Shown in pieces: positions 35,435-46,432 of a stretch of DNA of 64,000 nt. The stretch covers positions 1,364,001 through 1,428,000 of the forward strand of contig JBCAMK010000011.1 in the NCBI GenBank assembly GCA_038503065.1. Reading direction: 5' to 3'. Under the pieces are notes generated by a model that saw only the letters and a program-made list of their open reading frames with translations, made no database searches and was not told the DNA's origin. Both the position numbers and the translations under genes were made by a program. Position 1 is the first letter of the stretch, and each line of letters begins with the position of its first letter. This stretch comes from Paragyromitra xinjiangensis (taxonomy: Eukaryota; Ascomycota; Pezizomycetes; Pezizales; Discinaceae).

Positions 35435-37715
35435 CAGCAAAACCGATTCTTGGCTCCCGGGCGCTCCTGGACCCTCATGGATGGCGCGGACCAGATGGAG
35501 GCAAGTGCCAGTCCATGGAACAGCCATATCCCAAGGACCCTTGCACACGGTTCCCGGACCACACACCACTTCTCACGGACCCTCGTGGACCTCCCTGGAC
35601 CACCTACCATAGATGGCGGACCTTCCTGGAGCTCTATCAATTCCTGTGGACCACACTGTCGCTTGTAGGTCGCTTGTAGGCCGCTTATAGGGCAGCTGTA
35701 GGGCGCCAATAATACTACTACTAGGGGTACACGAATGCACATGATTATTGGTATCAATTCGGCTACGTATATTGAAAAGCTACACTATAGGATCTCTATG
35801 TACAAAATCAAGCAGTCGCCACTAGAGGCAAACCCCCCCCTGCACTAAACCCACCTGTGCCTAAATCAATTGTTTGGTCTGCTATTCAGCAGTTGTTTTA
35901 GGCGCTGGCACGCAGTCGATTCGGAGTCTATTCAGCAGTCAATTGAGCAGTCAATTCGGCAGGATTCGGAGGCTTAGTAACGGCCGATTCAGAGTCAATT
36001 CAGCAGTCAATTCCGCAGGATTCGGAGGCTTAGAAACAGCTGATTCGGAGTCTATTCGGGAGCCTATTCAGCAGTCAATTCAGCAGTCAATTCGGCAGGA
36101 TTCAGAGTCTATTCAGGAGCCTATTCCGCAGTCAATTCGGAGTCTATTCAGGAGTCAATTCAGCAGGATTCGGAGGCTTAGAAACAGCCGATTCGGAGTC
36201 TATTCGGAGTCTATTCAGCAGTGGATTCGGAGGCTCAGAAACAGCCGATTCGGAGTCAATTCGGGAGTCGATTCGGAGTCTATTCAGGAGTCTATTCATC
36301 AGTCAATTCAGCAGTCAATTCAGCAGGATTCGGAGTCTATTCGGGAGCCTATTCAGCAGTCAATTCGGAGCCTATTCGGGAGTCGATTCGGAGTCTATTG
36401 AGCAGTCAATTCAGCAGTCAATTCAGCAGGATTCGGAGGCTTAGAAACAGCCGATTCGGAGTCTATTCAGCAGTCAATTCAGCAGTGGATTCGGAGGCTC
36501 AGAAACAGCCAATTCGGAGTCAATTCGGGAGTCAATTCGGAGTCTATTCAGGAGTCAATTCAGCAGTCAATTCAGCAGGATTTGGAGTCTATTCAGGAGC
36601 CTATTCAGCAGTCAATTCGGAGCCTATTCGGGAGTTGATTCGGAGTCTATTGAGCAGTCAATTCAGCAGTCAATTCAGCGGGATTCGGAGGCTTAGAAAC
36701 AGCCGATTCAGAGTCTATTCGGCAGTCAATTCAGTAGTGGATTTGGAGGCTCAGAAACAGCCAATTCGGAGTCAATTCGGGAGTCAATTCGGAGTCCATT
36801 CAGAAGTCAATTCAGCAGTCAATTTGGAGCCTATTCGGGAGTCAATTCGGAGTCTATTGAGCAGCCAATTCGGAGTCTATTCAGGAGTCAATTCAGGAGT
36901 CAATTCGGAGGCTTAGAAACAGCCGATTCGGAGGCTGCTCGGGAGGCTCTCACACAGTCGATTCAGCAGGCTGTGGAAGTGAGCGAGGTCTGCTGCTGAA
37001 GGGGTCTGCGGCTGAAAGGGTCCAACCAAGCGAGGTCCGATGTAATAGGGTCCTATGTCTGCTGTCAACGATGTCTGAATGTATGTGGGATGTGGGAACT
37101 GAAGTCACGATGTTAGCAAAGTTCATGTAACTGCAAAGTAGGGAGGGAATGGCAATAGGGGGTGTGGGTGGGTGTGAATGGGTGGGAGTTGGAGAATAGG
37201 GGTAAGGTGGCAACGGTAGGGTACGGGTGGCAGTGAAAGGCGTTCACCAAAAATTCGCTAAGTCCCTAAGGTCAGGGTTATTGATTGTCGCTTGCAAGCG
37301 AGGTCTGAGTCCTGCGATCTCCTGTCAGCGGGGTGCGCAATTCGGGGGTCTAATAGAGGGCAGGTACGTGCCTCAGGGCGCTGGTGGAGTGGGGGTACGC
37401 ACTTCAGTGGTATCCAGAGAGCACCATGGACCTAGAAAAGCGAACCCTGATTGGCACCGGAGATGGGTATGAAACTCCAGAGAGGACCACGGACCGTGAA
37501 GCTGAGCTCCAGGAGCTCCAGGAAGGTCCATGGCCATGCAAGCGAGGTCCATGGGGTGTGCTGGAGCACAGTCCTTCATTCCTGCAGGTACCAGGGTGCG
37601 CCACAACACGGGTGGTTGATCCAGTTGCGCTCAGGACCCTCCCACACCAACACTCAGACATCCTGGAAGATGCGAGACCTGGAAGTGCAAGCCTGGATCA
37701 GAATCAGTTTTGCTG
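35435..37715. mobile_element. Non-autonomous DNA transposon, copy 1, with CAGCAAAA ends and a 12-bp repeat array
   Basis: It begins CAGCAAAACCGATTCTTGGC and ends with the reverse complement CAGCAAAACTGATTCTGATC, so the terminal inverted repeats are about 16 bp with one mismatch. AT lies on both sides (35433-35434 and 37716-37717). Removing the 2,281 bp plus one AT restores the LINE-1 ORF2 frame exactly, which fixes the ends and supports a 2-bp AT duplication. Subterminal regions are dense in GGACC/GGTCC motifs. The centre is a ~1 kb array of a 12-bp motif. No transposase is encoded. Copy 2 (48231-50556) is highly similar throughout. Confidence 0.88.
35910..36970 (+). repeat. 12-bp-motif tandem array in copy 1
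   Basis: The array is built of variants of a 12-bp unit, (G/C)AGTC(A/T)ATTC(A/G)G. It is interspersed with CAGGATTCGGAG and a longer GCTTAGAAACAGCCGATTCG block. Because the period is a multiple of three, long stop-free frames arise, encoding monotonous Gln/Ser/Ile or Val/Tyr/Ser repeats. These are by-products of the array and not convincing proteins. Confidence 0.9.
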
Positions 37716-40700
37716 ATGAAGTTCCCCACATTTGCAGTATTTGGGATCGGTGAACGTGGTGGGATCAATGTGATGTAGATGGTTTCGTATTCGCATGAGT
37801 TTAGAGCAGCGTTTGCGTGATAGGTGTGCTAGGTGCTTTGGGATCTTCAGAGCGGTGGGATAAATGGATTTCATTGACCATTGTTGAAGAAGGTGTTTGC
37901 GCGGAAGGAGTGAGAGATGTCCTAGCGTGAGGCGTTGCCATGAGCAGGGAGATTTGTTGTGGGCTAGTGTGGCGAGGCGATCAGCTTCCTTGTTGCCGGG
38001 AATTTTGGTGTGCGATGGTGTCCAAATGCCTCGTATGGTGCATCCAATATCAGTGAGGGTTTTGCAGGCGTTGAGGGCGTGCCATAAATGTTCCTTGTTT
38101 TGCGTGGGTCCTCCGAATAGGGCGCATAGTGCATTTTGGTTGTCCACGCAGAGATAAATGTCTGCGGGGAAGATGATGTTTTGTAACAGTAGGGTGAGGG
38201 CTTTTTGTATGGCGTGGATTTCTGCATCTTCGTTTTCAGCATGGAAGCCGAAGGCACATGAATGTTGAAAGGTTTGTGTGGGAATGCCATGTCTGATGTG
38301 AATGATGTGTGCTGCTGCGGAAGTGTGCTCATCTTCTCGCTGGGAGCCGTCAGAGTAAAGTAACCATGCGTCGTTGAGAGAGCCTATCCAGGAATTATGT
38401 TGTTGGGCGGTGGCTTCTTTGGAGAGCGTGGAGATAATGAGTTGTTGTGCAGGTAGGTGGGGGCTTTGAAATGGGAAATTTAATCGTTCAAGTGGTAAGT
38501 TGCTTGTAAGGTTGTGAAGTAGGGACGCAATTCTTTTGAGGCCTGTGCCCTTGTATTTGGTGGTTTGTGGTAATAATTGTAGAAGTGGAAGAAAGGCTGG
38601 ATTTTTGGCGTTGCTTTTGAGTATGCGGATGGCGTACTTCTGGGAGTGATAATCGAGGAGTAAATTTAATGGCAGGAGGGCTGCTTCACGTAGAAGATCT
38701 GATATGTGGGTGTGTTTGGGAAGCCCTGTGATGAGGCGGGCAAGGTTATTATAGGAGGGTTGAATGTTTCTGAGGATGGTGGGTGTTCCCGTCCACCATA
38801 TGGGGGAACCCCAGAGCATTTTGGGTATGTGTATTAATTGTATTATGTGATGAATGTTGGCGGGTGTGAGGTGGATGGAGTGAAGGAGAGGATAGATGGT
38901 TCCTCTTGCTTTCAAGAGGGAGGCTGTGATGTGATCGGTGTGTTTATGAAAGTTGATTCTTTGGTCGATGGTGAGGCCCAGCACTGTGCTGTGTTTGGTT
39001 GGTAGGATTTGTTGGCCATAGAGGGTGATGGGTATGGGTAGCGGGTCTTTGATTCTGGATGGTAATCTTAGATGCATGAGTTCGGTTTTGGGGGGGGAAA
39101 AAGTAATGTTTAGCAGTGAGCCTCGTTCGATTTTTAGGTTGAGGCGTTGTTGAAGTGTTATAGTGGTGAATTTTTGTGAAAAGCTCGCTTGGAGCATAGC
39201 GTTGTCATCGATGTAGGTGTTGGAGCGCGTTAGGTTAGAGGCGGTAGGTTCAATGTCTAGGGCTGCACTGTAAATTGTAAAGGCGATGGAGGAAATTGGT
39301 GAGCCTTGGGGGAGGCCGCTGTGAAAGGGGAATGTAGAGCTAGTAGTATTATTGAAGCGGAAGGAAATGGTTCTATTTGCTGTGAAGCTAAGATACCATT
39401 TGATGAGGTACGCTGGGAATTCGTAGTGTGTGAGGATATTTGCCATTTGTTTGTGTATAACACAATTGAAGGCTCCTTCTATGTCTGTGGTGAGAAGGGA
39501 TGGTCGGAGTTGTTTTTGATGTCCAGTCGTGGCGGGAGTATCTAGCCATTGTTGTGCTGGGGTGATGATTTGTTGTAGCGCATCGATGGCAGAAATGCCT
39601 GTGCGCCCTCCTGTATGCTGTTGGTTTATTGTGCCTGAATTGATTGCTGCTATTTCAAGTTGTTTTGTGACTAGGCGTTCGAGTAATTTGCCTAGGCATG
39701 AGAGGAGTGAAATCGGGCGGTAGGAATTGGGCTTGGAGTAATCGCCTTTGCCTGCCTTTGGGATTGGTGTGATGATGGCTTGTTTTCAGATGTCAGGAAA
39801 GATGCCGAATTTTAATGCTGCGGTGAATATTTTTGGAATGAGGAGGGGGGAGGCCTGATGGGCTCTAGAGATGTGAGGGTAGAGTATGCCATCTGCGCCG
39901 GGGGAGGATACCGGTGAGGTTTTGGCGAGGAGTTTGGAAATGAGGTGTGGGGTGATTAGCAGTGTGGTATGGGATTGTTTTAAGATGGGAGGAGGAAGCC
40001 AGTTATTAGGTAGCTCTTGTGAAGTATTTGTAACTGGTGGGAAGAAGGTTGAATGAAAGAGGTTGCATTGTGCGTTAAAGTCTGATGCATTTAAGAGAGG
40101 TTGTACGATTGTGGGGGGCCGTCTGCCATTTGTTTGTTTGATGGCTTGCCATATTTGTTTTGGGTCATTTGAGGAAAGGCGTTGGTGCCAAAGGTGTTTC
40201 TTGGCTTCCAAGATTTCGTTTTTCCATTGTTTTCTTAAGTTTTTGAGGGTGTGTTTGATGTGTGGTGGATGAGGGAAGTGCGTCAGTCTATTGACTGCGT
40301 TTATTTTCTTTTTGAGTTGTGAAAGTTTGTTAGTCCACCAGCCTTTTGATTTGCTGTTGGGCTTAGAAAGAGGGATGGCTGAGGTGACTGCTTGTTGTAT
40401 GAGGGATGAAAGAAGTTGACATTCGCGCGTGGCTTCGGCTTCATTGATTGGGACTGAGTGGTTAAGTGGTGATTGTGTTATGATCTGGTTGAAGAGGATC
40501 CAGTTTGCTTTGTGCAGTGATCGTTTTGGGGTGGCTGTGGGTGTGGGTGGTATGAAGAGTGTGGTGGTAAGGAGAGTGTGATCTGAGCAGTCTCTGAGGT
40601 CTTGGTCTGCGTGCCATGCTATGAAGTATTGTTGCAGATTTCTGAGGAGTGAAAGGTCGATGACAGAGGGTTTGTGGCCATTTCTGGGGAAGTGTGTGAG

Positions 40701-41247
40701 GATGCCAGGTGAATTGGCGAGATGATAGTTTTGATCTTTGAGTAGTTGTACCAGTTGGTTTGCAGGTATGCTTGTGTTTCTTAGCGATGTGATGTGATTT
40801 TCAGCTTCGCTGCCGTACCACCATACGTGGTGGAGGTTGGTATCAGCTAAAATGATGTGTTTGGGGAGAAAGTTGAATGTGGTTAGGTAGGTGTGTGTTG
40901 TTGGGAGGTGGTTGGCATATATGTTTGTGATCTCAATATTGCCAATGGCTGTGGTGACTATTATGGATAAAGCGTTGTTGAAGAAGGTGTGTGATATTTG
41001 TGGATTGAAGTTCATGTTAGCGTTGATGTATGTGACGCATTTAGGGTTGGTTGGAGTAGGTGAAAAACGATGAAAGTTTGAAATGTTGGGTGGGAGACTG
41101 TTATGTTCGGACCATGGATCTTGTAGTGCAAGGAAGGCTAATTGTGGATTGTTGTTTGCGTGCTGTAGTACTGAAAGGGTGGTGGCTTTGCCTTTGGCGC
41201 AGTTCAGTTGCTGTGCCTGGGCTATGCCTGCAGTTTGTTTGTTGTAA

Positions 41248-42683
41248 TTAATCATGTTGTTGGTTTGATTTTTGAGCGCATTGTGCTAGATATAGGGCTC
41301 TTGTTTTGAGTTTTTCTGGGCAATCGATGGCAGTGTGTTGGTTGGTGTTGCAGCAGGCGCATCTGAGTGGCATATGTGTGCATCTGGTGCCTCCTTTGCA
41401 GGTGATTTGGTCACATCTGTGGTCTTTGGTGTGGTGTGCAAGTGCGCATATGGCGCAGGCGACTTCATGTTTGCAGGTGGCATCGTGATGTCCAAGCTTT
41501 TGGCAGTTGCGGCATTGTGTCGTTGGATTGATGGGGTGGTATTCGCGGATTTTGCAGGTGGCGTTGAGGATGTTGAGATAGGTGAAGCCAAGGGTTTTAA
41601 GAGTGTGTCTCACTGGTAGTGCAATGACGATGGAGGAAGCTTTCTTGCCAATGCGTTTTTCGTCTGTTGATAGCCATCTTGGGGCTTGGGCTAGTTGGAC
41701 GTTGGGGAGGGCGTCTTGTAGGGCGTTGGTGATTGTTGTGGGCGTAACGGGTTCGAGGTTGAAGTTGAGGGGGACGGCGTCGATGATAAATTTGGACCAT
41801 CTGCTGTTGACCCTGATGTTGGTGATGGGGATTTTGAGTAGGTTGCAGGCTGAGGTGATTTCGTGTTCATATTGTTCGATGAACTTGTCTGCGGCTTCGT
41901 TTGGTCTGGTGGTGAGGATGATGTTGTTGTTGTTTGTTTTGCGTGCGGCTAGGATGCTCGTGTTGACCGAGCCGAGTCTATTGTTGATGGCGTTGAGGAT
42001 GGAATCTGGGGTGGCCGAGGCAGGGAGGGGTTCTGTGAGCTCAATTATGATTTCCCTTTTGTCGGTTGTGAAGTCGGGTTTGTACAGTGGTTGGATCTTG
42101 GGTGTTTTTTTATTTGTGACGGTGGTGAAGTTGCTTTTGCCAGGTGCAGCTGAGGCTTTGTTGGCGTATGTTTCTTGTGGTTTGTGGCTGGTGGTTGTGA
42201 CTGGGTTTTTGTTGGTGTTTTGCGTGGTATTTTGGTTTGGAGCGGGAGGGTTGGGCTTGTTGTTTTGGCTGGTTTGGATGTGAAGTAGTCTGGCGTCTAA
42301 GGATCGGACTGTGTTTTGTAGCGAAATGTTCTGTGCTTTGATTTCGGCGAGTTTGGAGGTGGTATTTGTGTTTTGGATGTTGTTGAATTTGATTTGGGCT
42401 TGGAGGCTGTCCATTTGCCTTTCGAATTCATCTTTTATGGTGTTAAACTGGGTTGGTATGAACCAGGCGAGGTAGTTGGTGGAGGTGGCATTGGACATGT
42501 TTGCCATTTCCTCAGCAGGGATTTGAGTGAAGTTGAGGTTGGAATTATATTCCTGGCCTCCAACGCTTTCATTATCATCGTGTTCGCTGGAGGTGCTGCT
42601 GTGGTTGGAGGTGGGTTTGCTTCCATTGGGAGGTCTGTGGGGTCAAAGGCGGAGAGGGCGGTGCTGCCTTCTAATGCAGACAT
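41248..42683 (-). pseudogene. LINE-1 ORF1 (gag-like, zinc-knuckle protein) with an apparent N-terminal frameshift
   Basis: The frame from a Met at 42507 to TAA at 41248-41250 encodes 419 residues. After an Asn/Thr/Pro-rich middle it ends in knuckles CRNCQKLGHHDATC, then CAICALAHHTKDH and CACCNTNQHTAIDC, as in ORF1 proteins of fungal Tad-like LINEs that bind the element RNA. Protein-like sequence continues upstream of 42507 in this frame (NESVGGQEYNSNLNFTQIPA) until about 42640. There a different frame carries a better start, MSALEGSTALSAFDPTDLP at 42683. One base appears to be missing near 42625-42640, so I call the ORF broken. An alternative is a true start at 42507. It overlaps ORF2 by 8 nt (ATGATTAA), suggesting termination-reinitiation. 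Confidence 0.7.
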
Positions 42684-42859
42684 GTTGGAGGTTCGGGTGA
42701 GATGGGGAGAGAGGTGGCTGGAAGTGCGTTTGCGCCCAGCAAGGGGTGTGGGTGTGACGGGTGTCCAAACAAGTTGGACAGGAGTTGCGGGTGGTGATCA
42801 TCAGCAAAAATAATTATCGCCTCCTGGAGTTTGGGCATGTCTCCCCGGGAGGCAATTTT

Positions 42860-42912
42860 CTCCCTGACCTCCATGTGCTCCCTGACCTCCATGTGCTCCC
42901 TGACCTCCTTGA
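42860..42912 (+). repeat. Short tandem repeat, 18-bp unit, left subterminal region of the Plavaka-like element
   Basis: Nearly three units of CTGACCTCCATGTGCTCC in direct order, 60 bp inside the left terminus. CTCC/GGAG motifs continue on both sides. Such subterminal repeats are the usual transposase-binding sites of CACTA-type elements. Confidence 0.85.
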
Positions 42913-43365
42913 GGAGTGGTCGCGCTACTACATCCTCATGGAGGATATACCTAATCCTTTCGACTCCAGCCATCTCCTGGAGGAAATGACTACTCTTCGT
43001 CGCTGCAGTCAACTCGTGGAGCGCCTAACAACTTCTTCATATCTCTAGGAGGATAATGCTTCTCTTTCCCGCAAAGTTTCAGGAGTTTTGCTTAGTAATT
43101 GCAGCCAAGCACGTGGTATCTAGATTTGATTGGCTCTATTCGCTTGATTGATACAGTATTGCCACGTAGGATATTAAGTATCCTACGCCTACTCCCATCC
43201 TTTGCCTACTTCCATCCTTCGCCCACTTCCATCTCTCATCTACTCTATGTTCTCCGAGTCTCTGACTATATACAAGCTCCCACGGTCCCCAATCCTTGAG
43301 GATGCCCTGTCTCCCAATCCACCCATGTTCCCATGTTCCTAGTCCTGCGAGGATACTCAGTATCC

Positions 43366-46300
43366 TCAATTCTCTAAAGTATAGATCTCATTAAACGTTG
43401 TAAGGTCAATTTGGTTGTTGACTAGCCATTTAGTATTATACTCTTGGAGCTCCAGCTGCTCGGGAATGAGATGCGCGATTCCCATGATATTCTTTATCCC
43501 TACAATGAATCGATCATCTGTCAACCTAGTAGATACTCTCACCATCCCATGGATGCCCGTAATCCTCCCTCCACCCGGAGAGGCTCGTAGCATCCTCACA
43601 AGGACTAGTCGATGTGTATACTGTGTATGAGGATCTCGAATCTTAAAAAGGCAAAGCACTTTGGCTGGAAGGCGTCCTCGAAGAGCGCCAAACTGGCCCT
43701 CGTCTCCTACCTGGACCCACACCCAATCGTTTCGTGGAGCCTGACCCCTAAACGCTCGCTCCCCTGTGCATCTCACACGATGAAGCTCAAACTCCTCAGG
43801 TTGCTGGAACTTTGGCACAGGGACTCGAAGGTGAGAGAACATCTCAGCTGGGTATGTAAGAAGAGCCTCTGTATCCTCCTCAAGACGACGCTCATCCTTC
43901 AAATTCTGACTGCTGTAATATAGTATTCGTTCTGGTAGATCCGGGATATTCATTTGGGAGATGATGTCATACAGAAGGGAAACCTTCGCCTGTCGACCAC
44001 ACAATCGCCGGAGGGATGCCCTTTCTCCTGTATGTTGGACCTTCGATCGTCTGGGTTTAAGGATATCGTGCAGCTGCGAATTGGGAGGCTCGGCATCCCC
44101 ATAATTGGGAGGCTCAGCATCCCTAAAAGGGCCCGGAGGTTCAATATACGCATACCCAATGCTTGTCGACGTGCGTAGTAGTGCGGGATTTGCTTCGTCC
44201 AATCGTTTTGTTGGATGCCCTATATCCTTCTTTGATCTGCTGCCGATGTGCCGTCTCCCCAACCTCAGTAGAAAACATGGGGATCCCTCCATACCGCTCA
44301 ACGTGCTCATGGAAGTGCGTTAAGAGGTGCATCTTTGGAAAGTTGAAGTGGCTTTCTTCCTGCTGCGTTTCAACGAGTAGCTCCCTCCTCTCAAGCCTAT
44401 CTGCATCCTTCAATTGTCTTTTTTTGGATCCTGTAGGAGGAGGCCTGGCATCCTGCGATAGCTTCAAGCGTTTGACTGTTGCGCGTGCCTTTGCGCTTGC
44501 CTTCTTGGAAGCTCTGAATTCTATGAAGATATCTTTATGCTTGTGGAAGTCGGCCAGATACTGGTCCATATATCGCAAGGTTTCAGGTGTATGGCTCCGA
44601 TACTGTGCCATAAGGTGGAAATCGATAAAACTCCGCACGCAAAGGATAGCTCGCTTGAAAGGATATAGCTCATCCTTCGAAGGATTGAGCAGCGCAACTG
44701 CAAAAGCCCCGAGAAGGATACGGCCGAGATTGCACATCTCCTTGCCCTGCCACTGGGAAACCTCTCGATAGGCTTTAGTTGGCCTAGCCAGGCCTGGGAA
44801 GAGGGGTATCGACATCCAGACTTCGTCAAATGCCTGCTGCCTCTTGTGCTTCTCGAGGAAGCTCTCTATCCACTCCATCAAATGCTTCAATATACCGAGA
44901 TATATATTATGCAGGAGGTCTGGCTTGTGGAGGTCTCCAGTGCGAGGGAGATGTGGCATCCCCCAAAAGACGTTGAATGGCGCTTTCAGCCCTCGTTCAG
45001 CAAGATATTCCAATTCCTGAGGATCCCCAGTATCGGCAAAGGATTGAGCCACTTTCTGATACTCCTTGTCGTTTCGCTTTGGGCTGCTGACGAGCTCACC
45101 AAGTTGGTCTGGCTTGACTTCGCACTTTGGGCAAGCGTTTTGCTCTAGGTTGTGGAGTTGGCAATGCTCTGCGTGGTCAGCCATCCAAGCACAAAGGATT
45201 GGATAGCACATTCGGTACTGAGCATCCGCACATGCTAATCGGATTCCAGTCATCCCAGCCTCTTTCATATCCTTGAAAAGGATGCTGAGGACCTCGTATA
45301 GTATATCTCTATTGGCTTCTCGGCGGAGCCTATTGGTTGAATTGTCTTTGGTAAACTTTGGAGGGATCGGGAGGAGTGCCACAAGAATCATAGCCATATT
45401 CGTTGGCTTATTTCGAACTTCGGAAGGGATATTCCCTATCGTCAAGTAGATTGGCCAAGCCTTCTTATCACCTGAGAAATTGGTGAGATGTGTGCCATCC
45501 AAGCCGCAGATGACTGGAATCACCGTGGCTCCGTGAGGTAAGCTTTCCTAGCCACGAGAATTAGCAGAATAATAAATATTTGGGAGCAAATAGCTAACCT
45601 GTACTTCCCACCACCAGTCTGCTGTATGGAGCTCAGAATACATCCTCTCTCCGCTGTTGTTGTATTCTCGAACTGGAAGATAGACCATATCCTCGGCATA
45701 TGCTGGCTGTTTGAGCAAATATTGGATACAGGCCGGTATTGGCCTGAAGTAATACCACGTCACTCTCTTCCTCATCCCTTCCATGACTTCACAACTCCCT
45801 CGCTGCCAGTGCGCTTGGCCTAAATCCGGATCTATCCTATCGAGGAGTCTGTACATCGTATGGGCAGACCTAAATCCTGGCGTAGGAGTGCAGAGCCCCT
45901 TGTTGAAATACTCGTTGATACGGGTTTTTGCTATTCCACTCTCTATTATCCACCTAGCGAGCTTGAAGTCAAAAGCCGTCTCAAATGGAGTGTATGGGTT
46001 TGAGAGGAGGAACTCCACAACCTCCTGATGATCCTCCACATCCCCCAAAGAGCACGCTGCATTGGTATATTGAATTATCCTTGGGCTAGATAGCTGGATG
46101 GGTCCTGTACCATTATTCGCGTCGTCATCCTCCGTATCAGATGGTGAAGGATTCTCATTATCCTCCTCATTTCCACCTACAGTGCTCCCATTTGATGACC
46201 CACCTCCAGAGCATATGTCTTCCCAATCACTGTCTGGATTCTGTCGGCGCCATGAACCAACTCCTGAGCCATCCTCCTCATCCTCTTCGGATTGAGTGCC

Positions 46301-46432
46301 TCCTTGGCCAAATACCAGTGCGATGGAGGCATACTTAGGGTGGATAGCCATCATATGAGCATGCAACGACAGAGCTGAGCTGTAAGTGCGGCGGCACAAT
46401 GGGCAGCGGGATCTTGGAGCCTCCGAATCCAT
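43366..46432 (-). pseudogene. Plavaka-family transposase with N-terminal C2H2 zinc finger, with two apparent frame breaks
   Basis: The ATG at 46432 opens MDSEAPRSRCPLCRRTYSSA, a C2H2 finger (C-x2-C ... H-x-H-x4-H), then an acidic Ser/Gly linker and the transposase N-terminal region (FKLARWIIESGIAKTRINEY). An intron joins WWEVQ to ESLPHGATVIPVICGLDGTH, giving the hallmark LDGTHLTNFSGDKKAWPIYL with TIGNIPSEVRNKP, then CPKCEVKP, HKPDLLHNIYLGILKHLMEW and FPKMHLLTHFHEHVERYG. After GYRASNK the sense passes to another frame (NDWTKQIPHYYARRQAL), as if one A were missing in a short A run near 44195. Past about 44060-44130 it moves to a third frame, which carries the typical C-terminus (VRCTGERAFRGQ, NDWVWVQ, GALRGRLPAKVLCLFKIRD, HRLVLVRMLR, WLVNNQIDLTTFNEIY) and stops at 43366. 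One break could be an unrecognised intron. Expected role: transposition of this element. Confidence 0.85.

Larger units (their letters stand above)
35277..41255 (-). pseudogene. LINE-1 ORF2 (endonuclease, reverse transcriptase, RNase H), broken by one stop and one insertion
   Basis: From the ATG at 41255 the frame runs through an APE-like endonuclease segment (LALQDPWSEH, ITNIYANHLPT, LADTNLHHVWWYG, DCSDHTLL). After a single in-frame TGA at 39786-39788 (FPDI-stop-KQAIITPIPKAGKGD) it continues with the RT: SYRPISLLSCLGKLLERLV, TTDIEGAFN, GLPQGSPISSI, and the catalytic YIDDN. RNase H follows (LLYSDGSQ, AENEDAEIHAIQKAL, LCVDNQNAL, TPSHTKIPGNKEADRLA). At 37716 it meets the nested element. Past that element the frame resumes with KCGELH joined to VDSSHHRIMLCKLRTVERQ and ends at TAA (35277-35279). 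The Cys/His pattern CKC...H...C is then complete. Apart from one stop and one insertion, the ORF is intact over more than 1,200 codons. ORF2 starts within the last 8 bases of ORF1. Confidence 0.85.
35074..42801 (-). mobile_element. LINE-1: non-LTR retrotransposon, minus strand, interrupted by a nested DNA element
   Basis: Two overlapping ORFs on the minus strand: a gag-like ORF1 with zinc knuckles, then an ORF2 with endonuclease, reverse transcriptase and RNase H. This layout fits the Tad1/I-like LINEs of fungi. The 3' UTR follows the ORF2 stop at 35277 and ends in a (AACACTAA)-like A-rich tail at 35074-35100. The nested element at 35435-37715 splits ORF2. The right (5') end abuts the Plavaka-like transposon at 42802, so the 5' UTR may be truncated. 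Homologous ORF2 C-terminal and 3' UTR sequence recurs at 55180-55660, which supports these boundaries. Confidence 0.85.

Noticed and set aside
36221..36916. 231-codon open frame (and similar frames at 35874-36401, 48659-49784) as Ser/Gln-repeat protein genes
   Set aside because: They lie entirely inside the 12-bp arrays, are open in more than one frame because the period is a multiple of three, lack a credible domain or start context, and differ between copies as arrays do.
37384..37753. Overlapping open frames in the right arm of array element copy 1 (also 50044-50523 in copy 2) as genes
   Set aside because: Frames occur on both strands over the same GGACC/CTCCAG-rich subterminal repeats, lack domains and are not conserved in frame between the two copies.
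41582..42283. 233-codon plus-strand frame opposite LINE-1 ORF1
   Set aside because: Antisense shadow of the Asn/Thr/Pro-rich ORF1; Val/Leu-rich composition follows from the complementary codons.
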